From: Sphingobacteriaceae bacterium
Lineage (GTDB): Bacteria; Bacteroidota; Bacteroidia; Sphingobacteriales; Sphingobacteriaceae
Direction of reading: 5' to 3'
Length of the DNA stretch: 64,000 nt
NCBI GenBank assembly: GCA_017745075.1
Contig: JAGIAD010000008.1
Span: 124,001 to 188,000 of the forward strand
Shown here in pieces: positions 1 to 9,058 of this stretch (its first letter is position 1; every line of letters begins with the position of its first letter). The translations under genes and the position numbers were made by a program. A model generated the notes under the pieces. The model made no database searches. It worked only from the letters and a program-made list of their open reading frames with translations, and was not told the origin of the DNA.

Positions 1-744
1 GCAGCCCTGGTTAATTTCGTTAACCAATTGGTTGTGTGTAGTTAAAGTAATGTAATCATCTTTCCATTCCTGATCCAGTGATGGATCGTAACGCTCATTC
101 AGTTTGGCTAGAAGGTCAGCACTCAGACTGTTTTCGCGCATTCCGTTTAAAATATCAAGAAATATGGGGTCTGACTGGCGGTAAACTTTATCCAATGTAA
201 AGGTAATCATTGGTGTAGACCTGAAAATGAGGCTATCGAAAAAGTAAGGGCTGGAGTAATAACTGCCCAGGATATGCCAGGCATCGTGAAAAATAGGGGA
301 GAGCTGGTAAAGATCGCCGATCATTAACACCTGAACGCCGCCAAAGGGGCGGTTTGAGCCCTTAACACGCTTTAAAGTACGGTCGATAAAATCAATCAGA
401 TCAACCCTAACCATACTAATCTCATCAATGATCAATAAATCAAGGCAACGTAATAACCTTGTTTTTTCGTCTGAATATTTAAATTGAGTTTCAGCATTTT
501 CATCAACAACCGGAACCAAAGGACCGAAAGGAATCTGGAAAAAGGAGTGGAGCGTTACGCCACCGGCGTTTATTGCCGCAACAGCAGTGGGGGCAACAAC
601 CGCGAAATTCTTTTTTGTGGTATCCCTGATTTTGCGGAGCAAGGTAGTTTTACCGGTACCGGCTTTACCTGTTAAAAAAACAGGCTGGTTGGTGGTGGCT
701 AAAAAATCTAAAAGAAGTTGGTTGTCCGGATCGGGCGTATTCAT
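1..744 (-). CDS. PIF1-like helicase / AAA ATPase, N-terminal part (cut by window edge)
   Basis: Reading leftward from an ATG at 744, the frame stays open to the window edge, giving about 248 residues. Near residues 26-34 there is a Walker A motif (GKAGTGKTT), and further on a Walker B motif (LLIIDEISM) and an IGDLYQLSPI segment. This order is typical of PIF1/RecD-like superfamily 1 helicases, which unwind DNA during recombination and replication. The start at 744 places the Walker A about 25 residues from the N-terminus, as usual for Bacteroidota homologues. The C-terminal helicase part lies outside the window, so domain fusions cannot be judged. Family assignment is confident; the exact cellular role is inferred. 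Confidence 0.85.
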   Translation of the reverse strand, partial: MNTPDPDNQLLLDFLATTNQPVFLTGKAGTGKTTLLRKIRDTTKKNFAVVAPTAVAAINAGGVTLHSFFQIPFGPLVPVVDENAETQFKYSDEKTRLLRCLDLLIIDEISMVRVDLIDFIDRTLKRVKGSNRPFGGVQVLMIGDLYQLSPIFHDAWHILGSYYSSPYFFDSLIFRSTPMITFTLDKVYRQSDPIFLDILNGMRENSLSADLLAKLNERYDPSLDQEWKDDYITLTTHNQLVNEINQGC

Positions 745-970
745 ATCAATTACAAAATTAACCTATTCGAAATTGATTTAAACACAGCTTGGCAGGTGTT
801 TTATCCACATTTTTCAAGAAAAGATAAGGAGCAGTTAAATAAAAAATAAAATTAAGCAATTGAAAATGAGTTTGTATTCTTGCTTTTTATGAAAAAATGC
901 CGAAAACATTTTCCTAATTTCAATTCAAATTTGTAACATTGCACTCGCAAAAAAGCCAAGGCTTTTTTCC

Positions 971-1044
971 GGGCCTATAGCTCAGTCGGTTAGAGTAGAA
1001 GACTCATAATCTTTTGGTCCCTGGTTCGAGCCCAGGTGGGCCCA
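971..1044 (+). tRNA. tRNA with CAT anticodon (tRNA-Met type)
   Basis: A 74-nt cloverleaf can be drawn. The acceptor arm GGGCCTA pairs with TGGGCCC (one G-T wobble), the D arm starts GCTCAGTCGGTTAGAG, and the T arm GGTTCGAGCC is canonical. The anticodon loop CTCATAA puts CAT at 1005-1007. There is no encoded CCA. A CAT anticodon may mean elongator Met, initiator Met or lysidine-modified Ile. The A-T first-stem closing and lack of the initiator hallmark favour elongator Met, but I cannot exclude Ile2. Confidence 0.93.
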
Positions 1045-1051
1045 CTGATTT

Positions 1052-1085
1052 AAACCCCTTTAAGGATAACTTAGAGGGGTTTTTT
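1052..1085 (+). terminator. Rho-independent terminator after the tRNA
   Basis: AAACCCC pairs with GGGGTTT around a loop containing TTTAAGGATAACTTAGA, and the stem runs straight into a T tract. It lies 8 nt downstream of the tRNA. The loop core is nearly identical to that of the hairpin at 11090-11127. Confidence 0.85.
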
Positions 1086-1128
1086 GTTACTGGGATTGCT
1101 TAAAGCTCTTTTTGTCGTGTATCTTTAG

Positions 1129-1830
1129 TTATTGATCGATAGCAACAGGTTTCAACAATCTGAGGTAAATAAAGCAAAGGATCTGAAATCCGGCATAATA
1201 AACAATAATCATGATTATTGGTAATATACCTTTTGGTTGAACCGGATCTGTTGCAAAGGTTTTAACCATCAATTGCGGGCCAATACTTTTCTCATTAGAA
1301 AATAAGATCATCGAGGTGAAATTATAACCGAAGTGCAAGGCAAATGGCAGAAGTATTGATCGGGCCTTTACAAACGCCAATGCCAGCAAATAACCCATAG
1401 AACCAGTTGAGATGAATACGATCAGCATTTGAAATGGTTGGCCGAGCATACCATAAGAAAACCAGTGATAAATGCCAAAAGCTATTGCAGATAAAATTAC
1501 CGCTTTTGTGGCATTGAGTTTTTTGATGAGGATGTATAATAATGCACCTCTAAAGATCAGCTCTTCAAAAACTACTCCTTTTAATACAAATAATGAGCTT
1601 TTAAGAAAAGTGGCAGCTGTGTAATTGGGGTTTACTTTGTAAGGATTTTGTACCCATAAAGAGATACCGAGGTAAAGGCATGATAAATAAACAAATGGCA
1701 ACATCAGGCCAGACAACATACTGCGCAGTTGTTTAGTATCAGGATACCAGTTTAATGCATTTAAATTTTGGCTAACTGTATACTTTAACAATAACCATGA
1801 AAATAATAATTCGATAACAATAGCGAGCAT
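1129..1830 (-). CDS. CPBP family intramembrane metalloprotease (CAAX protease-like)
   Basis: The 233-residue protein is strongly hydrophobic, with about six to seven membrane segments. It carries the CPBP/Abi signature EELIFRG at residues 89-95 (E89, E90, R94), followed by a His in FGIYHW (H122) and another in the LPFALHFGYNF segment. These are the predicted metal-binding and catalytic residues of the family, which includes eukaryotic Rce1 and bacteriocin self-immunity proteases. The gene is divergent from the XRE regulator at 1915, with under 90 bp between the starts. The substrate is unknown. The residues look intact, so an active membrane protease is likely. Confidence 0.85.
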   Translation of the reverse strand: MLAIVIELLFSWLLLKYTVSQNLNALNWYPDTKQLRSMLSGLMLPFVYLSCLYLGISLWVQNPYKVNPNYTAATFLKSSLFVLKGVVFEELIFRGALLYILIKKLNATKAVILSAIAFGIYHWFSYGMLGQPFQMLIVFISTGSMGYLLALAFVKARSILLPFALHFGYNFTSMILFSNEKSIGPQLMVKTFATDPVQPKGILPIIMIIVYYAGFQILCFIYLRLLKPVAIDQ

Positions 1831-1914
1831 AAGTTTTTTTGTAAAAATATGCCTATAAAATTGTAGAAGATTACGACATTTACATATGCCGTAATAACGC
1901 CGTACTGCAAAAGA

Positions 1915-2361
1915 ATGGATAACGTCAAAAAAGACACTATTGCTAAACTGATTAAAGAGGCACGCTTAAAAAAAGGCTATTCGCAACAGCAATTAGCAGA
2001 TCTGGCAAAACTTAACCTGCGATCGGTGCAACGGATTGAAAACGCCGAGGTTGTGCCCAGGGCATTTAACCTAAACCTACTGGCTCAGCAATTAGAGCTG
2101 GATGTTGAAGCATTGCAGGCGCTCAACAAAAGATTTGCGGAAGCTCCAACAGTGGTTCCCCAGGTGGAGGCTAAACCGGTAATCAATAAACCCAGAAAAC
2201 TGATACTTAGTGTCACCGCAGGCTTAATAACAATATTGCTTACAGCAGCTTTTCTTTCACAATCCGGCCGGTTTCCAGAAACAGATTTTGAACTGTTCTT
2301 ACTGATGTCATTAGTTATAGCCATTAATGCAGTTGTACTTTGGCGGATCTGGAAGTTTTAG
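1915..2361 (+). CDS. XRE-family HTH regulator with C-terminal membrane segments
   Basis: Residues about 9-65 form a Cro/C1-type helix-turn-helix (IKEARLKKGYSQQQLADLAKL, then RSVQRIENAEVVPRAFNLNLLAQQLEL). After a short linker come two hydrophobic stretches (about residues 95-113 and 125-145), so this is probably a membrane-tethered DNA-binding protein. Such small HTH-TM proteins are common in Bacteroidota and usually control a neighbour. Here the likely target is the divergent CPBP protease gene. No ligand domain is visible. Family is confident; membrane anchoring and target are inferred. Confidence 0.8.
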   Translation: MDNVKKDTIAKLIKEARLKKGYSQQQLADLAKLNLRSVQRIENAEVVPRAFNLNLLAQQLELDVEALQALNKRFAEAPTVVPQVEAKPVINKPRKLILSVTAGLITILLTAAFLSQSGRFPETDFELFLLMSLVIAINAVVLWRIWKF

Positions 2362-2479
2362 TTTTAAAGACCATTACAATGGTGAATTTTGGAGCCGAAA
2401 GATCATTAAATTAATTTAGATAGGTTGAAAAGTAAGGCTTTGCCATAGTAGGACGGTTTGGAAGGCGCTTATAAACAAA

Positions 2480-2506
2480 GAAGTCAGGCTTTAAAGGCCT
2501 GACTTC
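2480..2506. terminator. Bidirectional hairpin terminator between convergent genes
   Basis: GAAGTCAGGC and GCCTGACTTC form a perfect 10-bp stem around a 7-nt loop, flanked by A-rich and T-rich sequence. It sits between the XRE gene (rightward) and the TlpA-like gene (leftward) and can serve both. Confidence 0.85.
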
Positions 2507-2513
2507 ATTTAAT

Positions 2514-4004
2514 TTATGATTTGGTTTTCGCCATATCTATCATCATACTCAGCTCATCAACAGCAGCCTCGTTACTGCCATCAAAACCGGTTAATTTAAA
2601 CCTGATATTGCCGGCTGCATCAATTACAAATTTGGCGGGGATACCGTTTACTTTGTAGCTGCTTACCACTTTGTTTACCTTGGTTTCGGCATCCTTTACA
2701 TCCATTAACACTTCAAATGAGTATTTCATGCCTTTAATGTAATCAGCGGCATCTTTAACCGGATCAGCCACTTTTTCCCAGGTATGGATAAAAAGGAATT
2801 TTACGTTATCATCGTCTTTATATTTGTTTACTGCCATCTGCATTGCCGGAAATGAAGCCTTGCACGGACCGCACCAGGTTGCCCAGAAATCGAGGATTAC
2901 GATTTTACCTTTATAATCTGACAGCGAAATCTGTTTGCCGTTTAAATCGGTTAAAGTAAAAGCCGGGGCAGGTTCATTTACCATCCCTTTGGTTAATTGT
3001 TTGTTCAGGTTTCCCAGATAGGCTTCTCTGATTGCTGTGGCATAGGCATCGAAACCACTTTCGCTACCTTTAACTTTTACATAAAGCTTTTTGAAATCAG
3101 CAGCCATTTCGGGTGTGGCTTTACCGACTTTAACTACTTCTTCCAGTTTATCGTAAGCTTCCTGGTTTCTGTTCAATCCCATTAAAATTTGCGCATAGCG
3201 GTAGTTTAAATTAGGACTTAGGCTGGTCGATTTTTTATAGGCAATTTCCGAATACTTCAGCGCTTCGGCATATTTTTTCCTTTCGAATAAAATATTGGCA
3301 TAGGTACTGGTTAAGCCCGGGTAGCCCGAAGCTGAAAATTTAGCCCAGTTCTCATTGCCTTTTTTGCCATCCACATAAGAAAAAGCATTTTCCATTGCTT
3401 TTTTTGCATAAATTTCGGCGTTTGCTAAATCGCCGTTTTTATAAAAAGCATTGGTGATACCCGAATAAGCATTGCCTTTCCAGAAATCAACTTCAAGCAT
3501 ATTGGCATATTCATTAGCTTTGGCTACATTTTTTTCGGCTGCAAATTTACCGGCAATCACTGCCCTTACATAATCGTAAGGCAGGCGGTCGTCTACCTTG
3601 GTATTCTCATACATGGTTGGTGGGAACTTTTTTACCCAGGCTTTGTAAGCGGCTTCGGCTTCGGCAGCGGTTTTAAGAAGGTAAAAATCTTTGGAAGCTT
3701 CATTTCTGGCTTGTGTACCCAAAGGGAAACGGGTGGCGATATTGCTATAAATGGCTTCAGATTTTTTAGTATCGCCAATGCGGTAATAATAATTGGCAGC
3801 TGTTAATACATCTTTTTCGCTTTTGGCTTCCGATAAATCAGCTAACCTGGCCCTTAACACAGTTTTATCAGCAGAATCTTTAGAGGCTACCAGCTTATTC
3901 AGGTATTGAACAAGGGTGTCGGCCGGTTTGGTGTTTTGTGCCTGCGCTGCATTAATAGCAATTACTGATAACAGTAGGGAGCAGGCGGTTTTTAATAATT
4001 TCAT
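2514..4004 (-). CDS. TlpA-like thioredoxin-fold protein with TPR-like N-terminal half
   Basis: The 496-residue protein has a Sec signal peptide ending near AQAQ. A long helical region with repeated TPR-like patterns spans about residues 40-320. A TlpA/AhpC-TSA-type thioredoxin domain starts at GMVNEPAPAFTLTDLNGK and contains WCGPC with C378 and C381. Such periplasmic or outer-membrane-associated thiol-disulfide proteins often sit beside SusC/SusD genes in Sphingobacteriaceae. It is the last gene of the leftward sigma/FecR/SusC/SusD series, 72 bp after susD. The CxxC pair suggests redox activity; the partner is unknown. The TPR part may recruit other proteins (inference). Confidence 0.85.
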   Translation of the reverse strand: MKLLKTACSLLLSVIAINAAQAQNTKPADTLVQYLNKLVASKDSADKTVLRARLADLSEAKSEKDVLTAANYYYRIGDTKKSEAIYSNIATRFPLGTQARNEASKDFYLLKTAAEAEAAYKAWVKKFPPTMYENTKVDDRLPYDYVRAVIAGKFAAEKNVAKANEYANMLEVDFWKGNAYSGITNAFYKNGDLANAEIYAKKAMENAFSYVDGKKGNENWAKFSASGYPGLTSTYANILFERKKYAEALKYSEIAYKKSTSLSPNLNYRYAQILMGLNRNQEAYDKLEEVVKVGKATPEMAADFKKLYVKVKGSESGFDAYATAIREAYLGNLNKQLTKGMVNEPAPAFTLTDLNGKQISLSDYKGKIVILDFWATWCGPCKASFPAMQMAVNKYKDDDNVKFLFIHTWEKVADPVKDAADYIKGMKYSFEVLMDVKDAETKVNKVVSSYKVNGIPAKFVIDAAGNIRFKLTGFDGSNEAAVDELSMMIDMAKTKS

Positions 4005-4037
4005 AAGCTTTTATATTTTATTTTGAAATCATTAGTC

Positions 4038-4059
4038 TGCCTGAATTTAATTTCAGGCA
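4038..4059 (-). terminator. Hairpin between the susD-like and TlpA-like genes
   Basis: TGCCTGAA and TTCAGGCA form an 8-bp stem in the 72-bp gap. On the transcribed strand it is followed by a mixed A/T stretch without a clean T tract, so it may only attenuate read-through into the TlpA-like gene. Confidence 0.5.
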
Positions 4060-4076
4060 GGCTAATTTTAAATTTC

Positions 4077-5465
4077 TTAGTTATAACCAGGGTTTTGGGT
4101 AAGTTTATTATTCAATAAAATCTGGTCTGAACCAATAGGCAACAGTTGTGCGGTTGTTTTCCAGGTTGGCTTTAAGGCGCCTAAAATTGCATCAGCAGTT
4201 CCGGTGCGTTTTAAATCGAACCAGCGGTTGGCATACTCCCCAAAAAGCTCTAGTTTGCGTTCTTTGGCAATAGCGGTTAACAATGCACTTTGTGTAGCAG
4301 CAGTGGTATTACCCAGCCCTGCGCGGGTGCGGATTACGTTAATATCGTCCTGTGCACCACCAATATTCGATTGTTGCGCCCTGGCCTCTGCCCTGATGAG
4401 GTATTGTTCGCCTAAACGCAACAACACGGTATATTCATTTCCCAAAGTTGCCGCTGTGGCCGCTTGTACCTTGTACTTATTAATCCGGTAGTATTTAACA
4501 GCATTAAAAGTGGTCGAATCAACCCATGAGGTCTTACGGTTATCGTTCAGCTCGAAATCTTTGGTAAAATTGTTATACAACACATAAGCTGGTGGTGCTA
4601 TATTAGTTGCTGAACTGGTGGTGCGGTAAGTGCTAAAGGCTGATGCACCAAACAAGGTAGATAACTGCAGAATGGTTTCACTGCTGGTGTTAATGAAGGC
4701 ATTTGATAAAGTAGTCATGCTATAAGTACCTGAGCCAATCACTTTGGTTGCTTCGGCCTCGGCGTTGGCATAATCTTTATTATATAGGTAAACTTTAGCC
4801 AGTAATGCAGTTGCTGCCCATTTGTTTACCCTGACCTTTAATGCGGCACTACCTGAATAAGTAGTGGGTAACAGGTTTTGAGCATCCTTTAAATCGCTAA
4901 GCACCTGCGTATAAACCTCAGCAACTGTAGCCCTTGGTTTAAAAGCATTATCCAGTTCGTTTATTTCTGAAGTAATGGGCACACCTCCATAAAAGTTTAC
5001 CATATTAAAGTACATTAAAGCCCTGAAAAATTTAGCTTCGCCGCTTAACTGGTTTTTCACAGGTGCGGTCATCCCGGTAGAGTGACTAATGCCATCCAAA
5101 ATCAGGTTGCAATAGCGGATGGTTTGATAAGGATAGATCCATAGATAATTGGTAGGGTTGGTATTGGTTGGTGCCACCACATTTTGCGAGAGCTGAATTA
5201 AATCAGCATTCGAGGTGGTGTTCTGCAGCTCATCTGCCAATAAACCACCAAACCAGGTACTGTATCTTAAGTGATCTACTGTTGAATAGTAAGAATAAAG
5301 TGATAGGGTAGCACTGGTAGCCGAATTATCTGTATTAAAGGCATCTTCCTTGGCGATAAGATTATTGGCCAAATCGGCTTCAACAAATTTTTTGCATGAT
5401 GACATTGCTATTAAAACCAATCCCAATGCCATTATTTTTTTGAAAAACATATAGTTAATTTTCAT
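4077..5465 (-). CDS. SusD/RagB-family nutrient-binding outer-membrane lipoprotein
   Basis: The 462-residue protein starts with a lipoprotein signal (LVLIAMSSCKK; lipobox Cys near residue 24), then SusD-like segments such as LSGEAKFFRALMYFNMVNFYGGVP and KERKLELFGEYANRWFDLKRTG near the end, the usual RagB/SusD hallmark. It follows the SusC gene by 11 bp. It would form the surface lid that binds substrate over the TonB-dependent channel. Two in-frame Mets (residues 1 and 6) are possible starts; the second also yields a good signal peptide. The substrate cannot be read from the sequence, and no glycoside hydrolase is adjacent. Confidence 0.93.
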   Translation of the reverse strand: MKINYMFFKKIMALGLVLIAMSSCKKFVEADLANNLIAKEDAFNTDNSATSATLSLYSYYSTVDHLRYSTWFGGLLADELQNTTSNADLIQLSQNVVAPTNTNPTNYLWIYPYQTIRYCNLILDGISHSTGMTAPVKNQLSGEAKFFRALMYFNMVNFYGGVPITSEINELDNAFKPRATVAEVYTQVLSDLKDAQNLLPTTYSGSAALKVRVNKWAATALLAKVYLYNKDYANAEAEATKVIGSGTYSMTTLSNAFINTSSETILQLSTLFGASAFSTYRTTSSATNIAPPAYVLYNNFTKDFELNDNRKTSWVDSTTFNAVKYYRINKYKVQAATAATLGNEYTVLLRLGEQYLIRAEARAQQSNIGGAQDDINVIRTRAGLGNTTAATQSALLTAIAKERKLELFGEYANRWFDLKRTGTADAILGALKPTWKTTAQLLPIGSDQILLNNKLTQNPGYN

Positions 5466-5476
5466 GATCTCCTTGA

Positions 5477-8400
5477 TTAAAATGAACAGTTTAAACCGAA
5501 TACAATGGTACGTACCTGAGGGAAGGCAATGTACTGCCCTGTACCCAAAGCAGGGCCTGTGCCTGGTAAAGTAGTTTCAGGGTCGTAAGTATATTTCTGT
5601 TTGGCCCAGGTATAAAGGTTCTGCCCCTGCACATATACACTCAGGTTAGATAGTTTTAATTTACTAGCCATTGCTTTAGGGAAAGTATAGTTCAGGCTTA
5701 CTGTTTTCAGTTTCAGGTAAGAAGCATCACCCCAGTTCACATCCGACGAATTTAAGTTTCCATAAGATGGATCGTTAGTGGTCGAAGCAGCGGGGAAAAG
5801 CGCTACATCGCCCACGGCTCCCCAGCGGTCTAACAGGGCAGTACTCATGTTGTTGTAGTTAATACCAGCAGGGCTCGAACTTAAAGTCGGGTTTAATATG
5901 CCGTAACGGTGATTATACTGGAACATAAAATCGAGTGCAAAACCTTTATAGCTCAGGCTGTTGTTCATGCCGGCAAAGTAAGGATGACCATAATAGCCCA
6001 CATACCTGTCGCCTGCAAAACTAATGCTGCCATCGCCATTTAAATCCTGGTAAGTTGGTAAGCCTGTAGCAGGGTTAACACCAGTATATTTATAAAATTT
6101 CCTGATATCAGTTGGTTGCCCGATAATGTAAGAATTGGCATAAAAAGTATTTTCGAGGTTATCAAAAGCCAGTAATTTATTGCGGCTGATGGTTAGATTC
6201 AGGTTGGTATTCCATTTAAAATCGCCGGCTATTACGTTGATGGTGTTTAACTCAAATTCAAAACCTTTGGTTTGTACCGTAGCATTTAAATTGGCTGTAT
6301 AACCAGTTGAACCTGTTTGAGCGGGGATGGTAATAAAATTTAACAGGTTAGAAACACGATTGCGGTAATAATCTGCTTTTAGCAAAATCCGGTCTTTTAA
6401 GAAACCCAATTCTACTGCTACATCCAGTTTATAATTGGTTTCCCATTTTAAATCCGGGTTTTGAATACTTGAAGGAACATAAGTACTTACCCCATCGTAA
6501 ACATTGCTTGAACCAGTAGAGGTATAAAGTGACAGGTAACCATAATTCGGAATCTGATCGTTACCGGTAATACCATAACTGGCCCTTAATTTACCAAAGC
6601 TTAAAAAGCTGAGGTTCTTCATAAACTCTTCCTGGGTGAAAATCCACGATGCCCCTACAGCACCAAAATTCCCGAATTTATTGTTACCCCCAAAACGTGA
6701 TGAACCATCGCGCCTGAAGGTTCCATCAACAATGTATTTGCCCTGCCAGTTGTAATTTAAACGGCCAAAAATTGCGGTGTAACTGTATATCGCATCGGCG
6801 CTGTAAGAGGTAACCACCGATGAAGCACTTGACAATGAGTTGATCAGCTTTTCATTGTTAAATCCAGTACCGGTTAAAAAGATGCCTGTTGCTTTAGTCT
6901 GCTGAAAAGTGGTACCGATTAAAGCTTCGAGGTTACCTTCTCCAATTTTAGTGGTGTACACCGCCTGTGGCTCAATAATGTAATTGTTGTTATCATTATC
7001 AGTATACCTTAACGAGCTTACCCGCGCAGTGTTCGGATTTTGCGAACTGGCAGGGTTAATTTGCTGCTGCTTTAAACGGGTTGAAGTATAACCCAAATTG
7101 GCTTTAACCACCAAACCATCGATAATTCGGTACGAAAGGTTTATATTACTGAACAGGTTAGTGGTTTGTGCATTGGTTGTTTGTGAGTTATAAGAAAGCG
7201 GACTGGTAGCTGTCCAGTTTACACTGCCGTTGGCATTATACAAAGGATAGTTAGGTGCCAGGTTGTAAATAGTGCTCAAATCGGTAGATGGCAACAGGTT
7301 TTTCATGTAGGTATAGTTTACCGAACCATCTATATTAAAACGGCCATCGCTGCTTTTGTGACCAGCATTTAACCTGCTCGAAAATGTAGTGGAACCAAAA
7401 TCGCCTTCGAAAACGGTGCTTTGTTTACGATAGGTTGAAGAAAACAGGAAGGAATTTTGAGCATTACCTCCCGAAACTGATCCGGTAGCATTAGTAGTGT
7501 GCCCGGTATGGCCAATAAAATACTTTTGCCAGTCGGTATAGGCATTCTGGTCCCACACTGTTAAATCTAAGGCATTGGCAGTGGTTGGGGTAACGCCCGA
7601 ACGTGCAAAGGCAGCCCTGCGGGTAGCCAGGTACTCCTGCGTATTCATCATCGGGATATAATTGGCCACATTGGTTACACCTGAGTTTACGTTGAAATTA
7701 AAAGCTGTTTTACCTTTACTACCCTTTTTAGTGGTGATTAACACCACCCCGTTCGATCCGCGCGAACCGTAAATGGCGGTTGCATCGGCATCTTTCAGGA
7801 TATCGATACGTTCAATATCTTCTGGTGCAATGATACTAAAGGGACTTACGCCACCGTTTGCGGCGCTCACTCCGTTGGCGTTCAGGTTATCGGTAGCGGG
7901 TTGGGCACCGTTAAATAAGGTAAAAGGAACACCATCAATAATATATAATGGAATATAACCTGCGCCAGATACGCCTGTATATGCACCGCGGATATTCATC
8001 CGGGCACCGGCACCTGGCAAGCCGTTATCCTGCGTAATCTGCACACCGGCAATGCGACCCTGCAAAGCCAGTAAGGGATTTTCTACCGTTTGTTTACCTA
8101 TTTCTTCGGCAGTTATCGAACTCACCGCACCTGTATTATTACGCTTGGTGGTACTACCGTAACCAACTACCTGCACCTGGTCAAGAGATGACGCCGAAGG
8201 GCTCAATTTAATATCTAACAAACTGGCTACGCCACTCTGCAATATACCTCGTGTTATTTTCAGTTCCTTGGTTTCGTAACCAATGTAAGAAATAACCAGT
8301 ACATCATTTTCTTCAAGGTCGAGTACGAATGCACCGGTTGACCCGCTTAAGGCATACTTTTTACTGCCCTTAACGGTAATGGTTGCCCCTACGAGCGGTA

Positions 8401-8770
8401 CATTGTTTTCATCTACAATGCGGCCATTGAAGCGCGATGAGGTAAAAACCGAGGTTATTTTGTCAATAAATGAGCGTTCCTGCTTTTTAATCAGTACTGT
8501 ATTTTGGTCAATGTTATAGGTTAACTGCTGATCTTTTAACAGGTACTCGATAACCTCTTTTAGTGGCGTATTTTTAAAGTTTACATTCACCTTTGCTGCA
8601 TCGTTCAGCGTACTGGTGGCGTACAATACCCTATAGTTGGTTTGCTTTTCTATTTCTTTAAAAACCCGGTCTACGGTTATATTTTTAGCCGCATAGGTAA
8701 GTTTTTGCGAGAAACTACTGGCACTAACATGCATGAGTAAAGTCGTCATGATGATGATGGTGAGTTTCAT
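5477..8770 (-). CDS. SusC/RagA TonB-dependent transporter with N-terminal STN domain
   Basis: I place the start at the Met at 8770, which gives a signal peptide MKLTIIIMTTLLMHVSASS. An upstream in-frame extension to 8836 is unlikely. An STN (secretin/TonB N-terminal) domain follows (KNITVDRVFKEIEKQTNYRVLY...), then a carboxypeptidase-regulatory-like domain (GRIVDENNVPLVGATITVKG), the plug (QVVGYGSTTKRNNTGAVSS; DADATAIYGSRGSNGVV) and a long barrel ending in FGLNCSF. STN-bearing SusC proteins signal across the outer membrane to a FecR partner. That partner and the ECF sigma factor lie directly upstream, so this transporter probably controls its own expression when substrate binds. Confidence 0.95.
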   Translation of the reverse strand: MKLTIIIMTTLLMHVSASSFSQKLTYAAKNITVDRVFKEIEKQTNYRVLYATSTLNDAAKVNVNFKNTPLKEVIEYLLKDQQLTYNIDQNTVLIKKQERSFIDKITSVFTSSRFNGRIVDENNVPLVGATITVKGSKKYALSGSTGAFVLDLEENDVLVISYIGYETKELKITRGILQSGVASLLDIKLSPSASSLDQVQVVGYGSTTKRNNTGAVSSITAEEIGKQTVENPLLALQGRIAGVQITQDNGLPGAGARMNIRGAYTGVSGAGYIPLYIIDGVPFTLFNGAQPATDNLNANGVSAANGGVSPFSIIAPEDIERIDILKDADATAIYGSRGSNGVVLITTKKGSKGKTAFNFNVNSGVTNVANYIPMMNTQEYLATRRAAFARSGVTPTTANALDLTVWDQNAYTDWQKYFIGHTGHTTNATGSVSGGNAQNSFLFSSTYRKQSTVFEGDFGSTTFSSRLNAGHKSSDGRFNIDGSVNYTYMKNLLPSTDLSTIYNLAPNYPLYNANGSVNWTATSPLSYNSQTTNAQTTNLFSNINLSYRIIDGLVVKANLGYTSTRLKQQQINPASSQNPNTARVSSLRYTDNDNNNYIIEPQAVYTTKIGEGNLEALIGTTFQQTKATGIFLTGTGFNNEKLINSLSSASSVVTSYSADAIYSYTAIFGRLNYNWQGKYIVDGTFRRDGSSRFGGNNKFGNFGAVGASWIFTQEEFMKNLSFLSFGKLRASYGITGNDQIPNYGYLSLYTSTGSSNVYDGVSTYVPSSIQNPDLKWETNYKLDVAVELGFLKDRILLKADYYRNRVSNLLNFITIPAQTGSTGYTANLNATVQTKGFEFELNTINVIAGDFKWNTNLNLTISRNKLLAFDNLENTFYANSYIIGQPTDIRKFYKYTGVNPATGLPTYQDLNGDGSISFAGDRYVGYYGHPYFAGMNNSLSYKGFALDFMFQYNHRYGILNPTLSSSPAGINYNNMSTALLDRWGAVGDVALFPAASTTNDPSYGNLNSSDVNWGDASYLKLKTVSLNYTFPKAMASKLKLSNLSVYVQGQNLYTWAKQKYTYDPETTLPGTGPALGTGQYIAFPQVRTIVFGLNCSF

Positions 8771-9058
8771 AATTAACAGGATTTTTTTAGGAAGGCATGC
8801 CGAATGCCTTCCTTGATAAAAAGGATAAATATTCATACTTTCGTTTGTTTGGGTTAATGCGTAAATGGACCTCAGAATTCGTTTTTAAAGGGTTAACTCA
8901 GATCATAGCCATGGTTGTGCTTCCAACACTTCCATGGTTTTTTCTTCTAAACCTATTGTGCTATTTAACGCTGTTCCTGTAGTGGTTTCTTCATTTTTTT
9001 TCTGGTTTTTAGTTGATTGATTTAAATTAAAACAGCGTGGTTAAGGCTGTTGGTAACA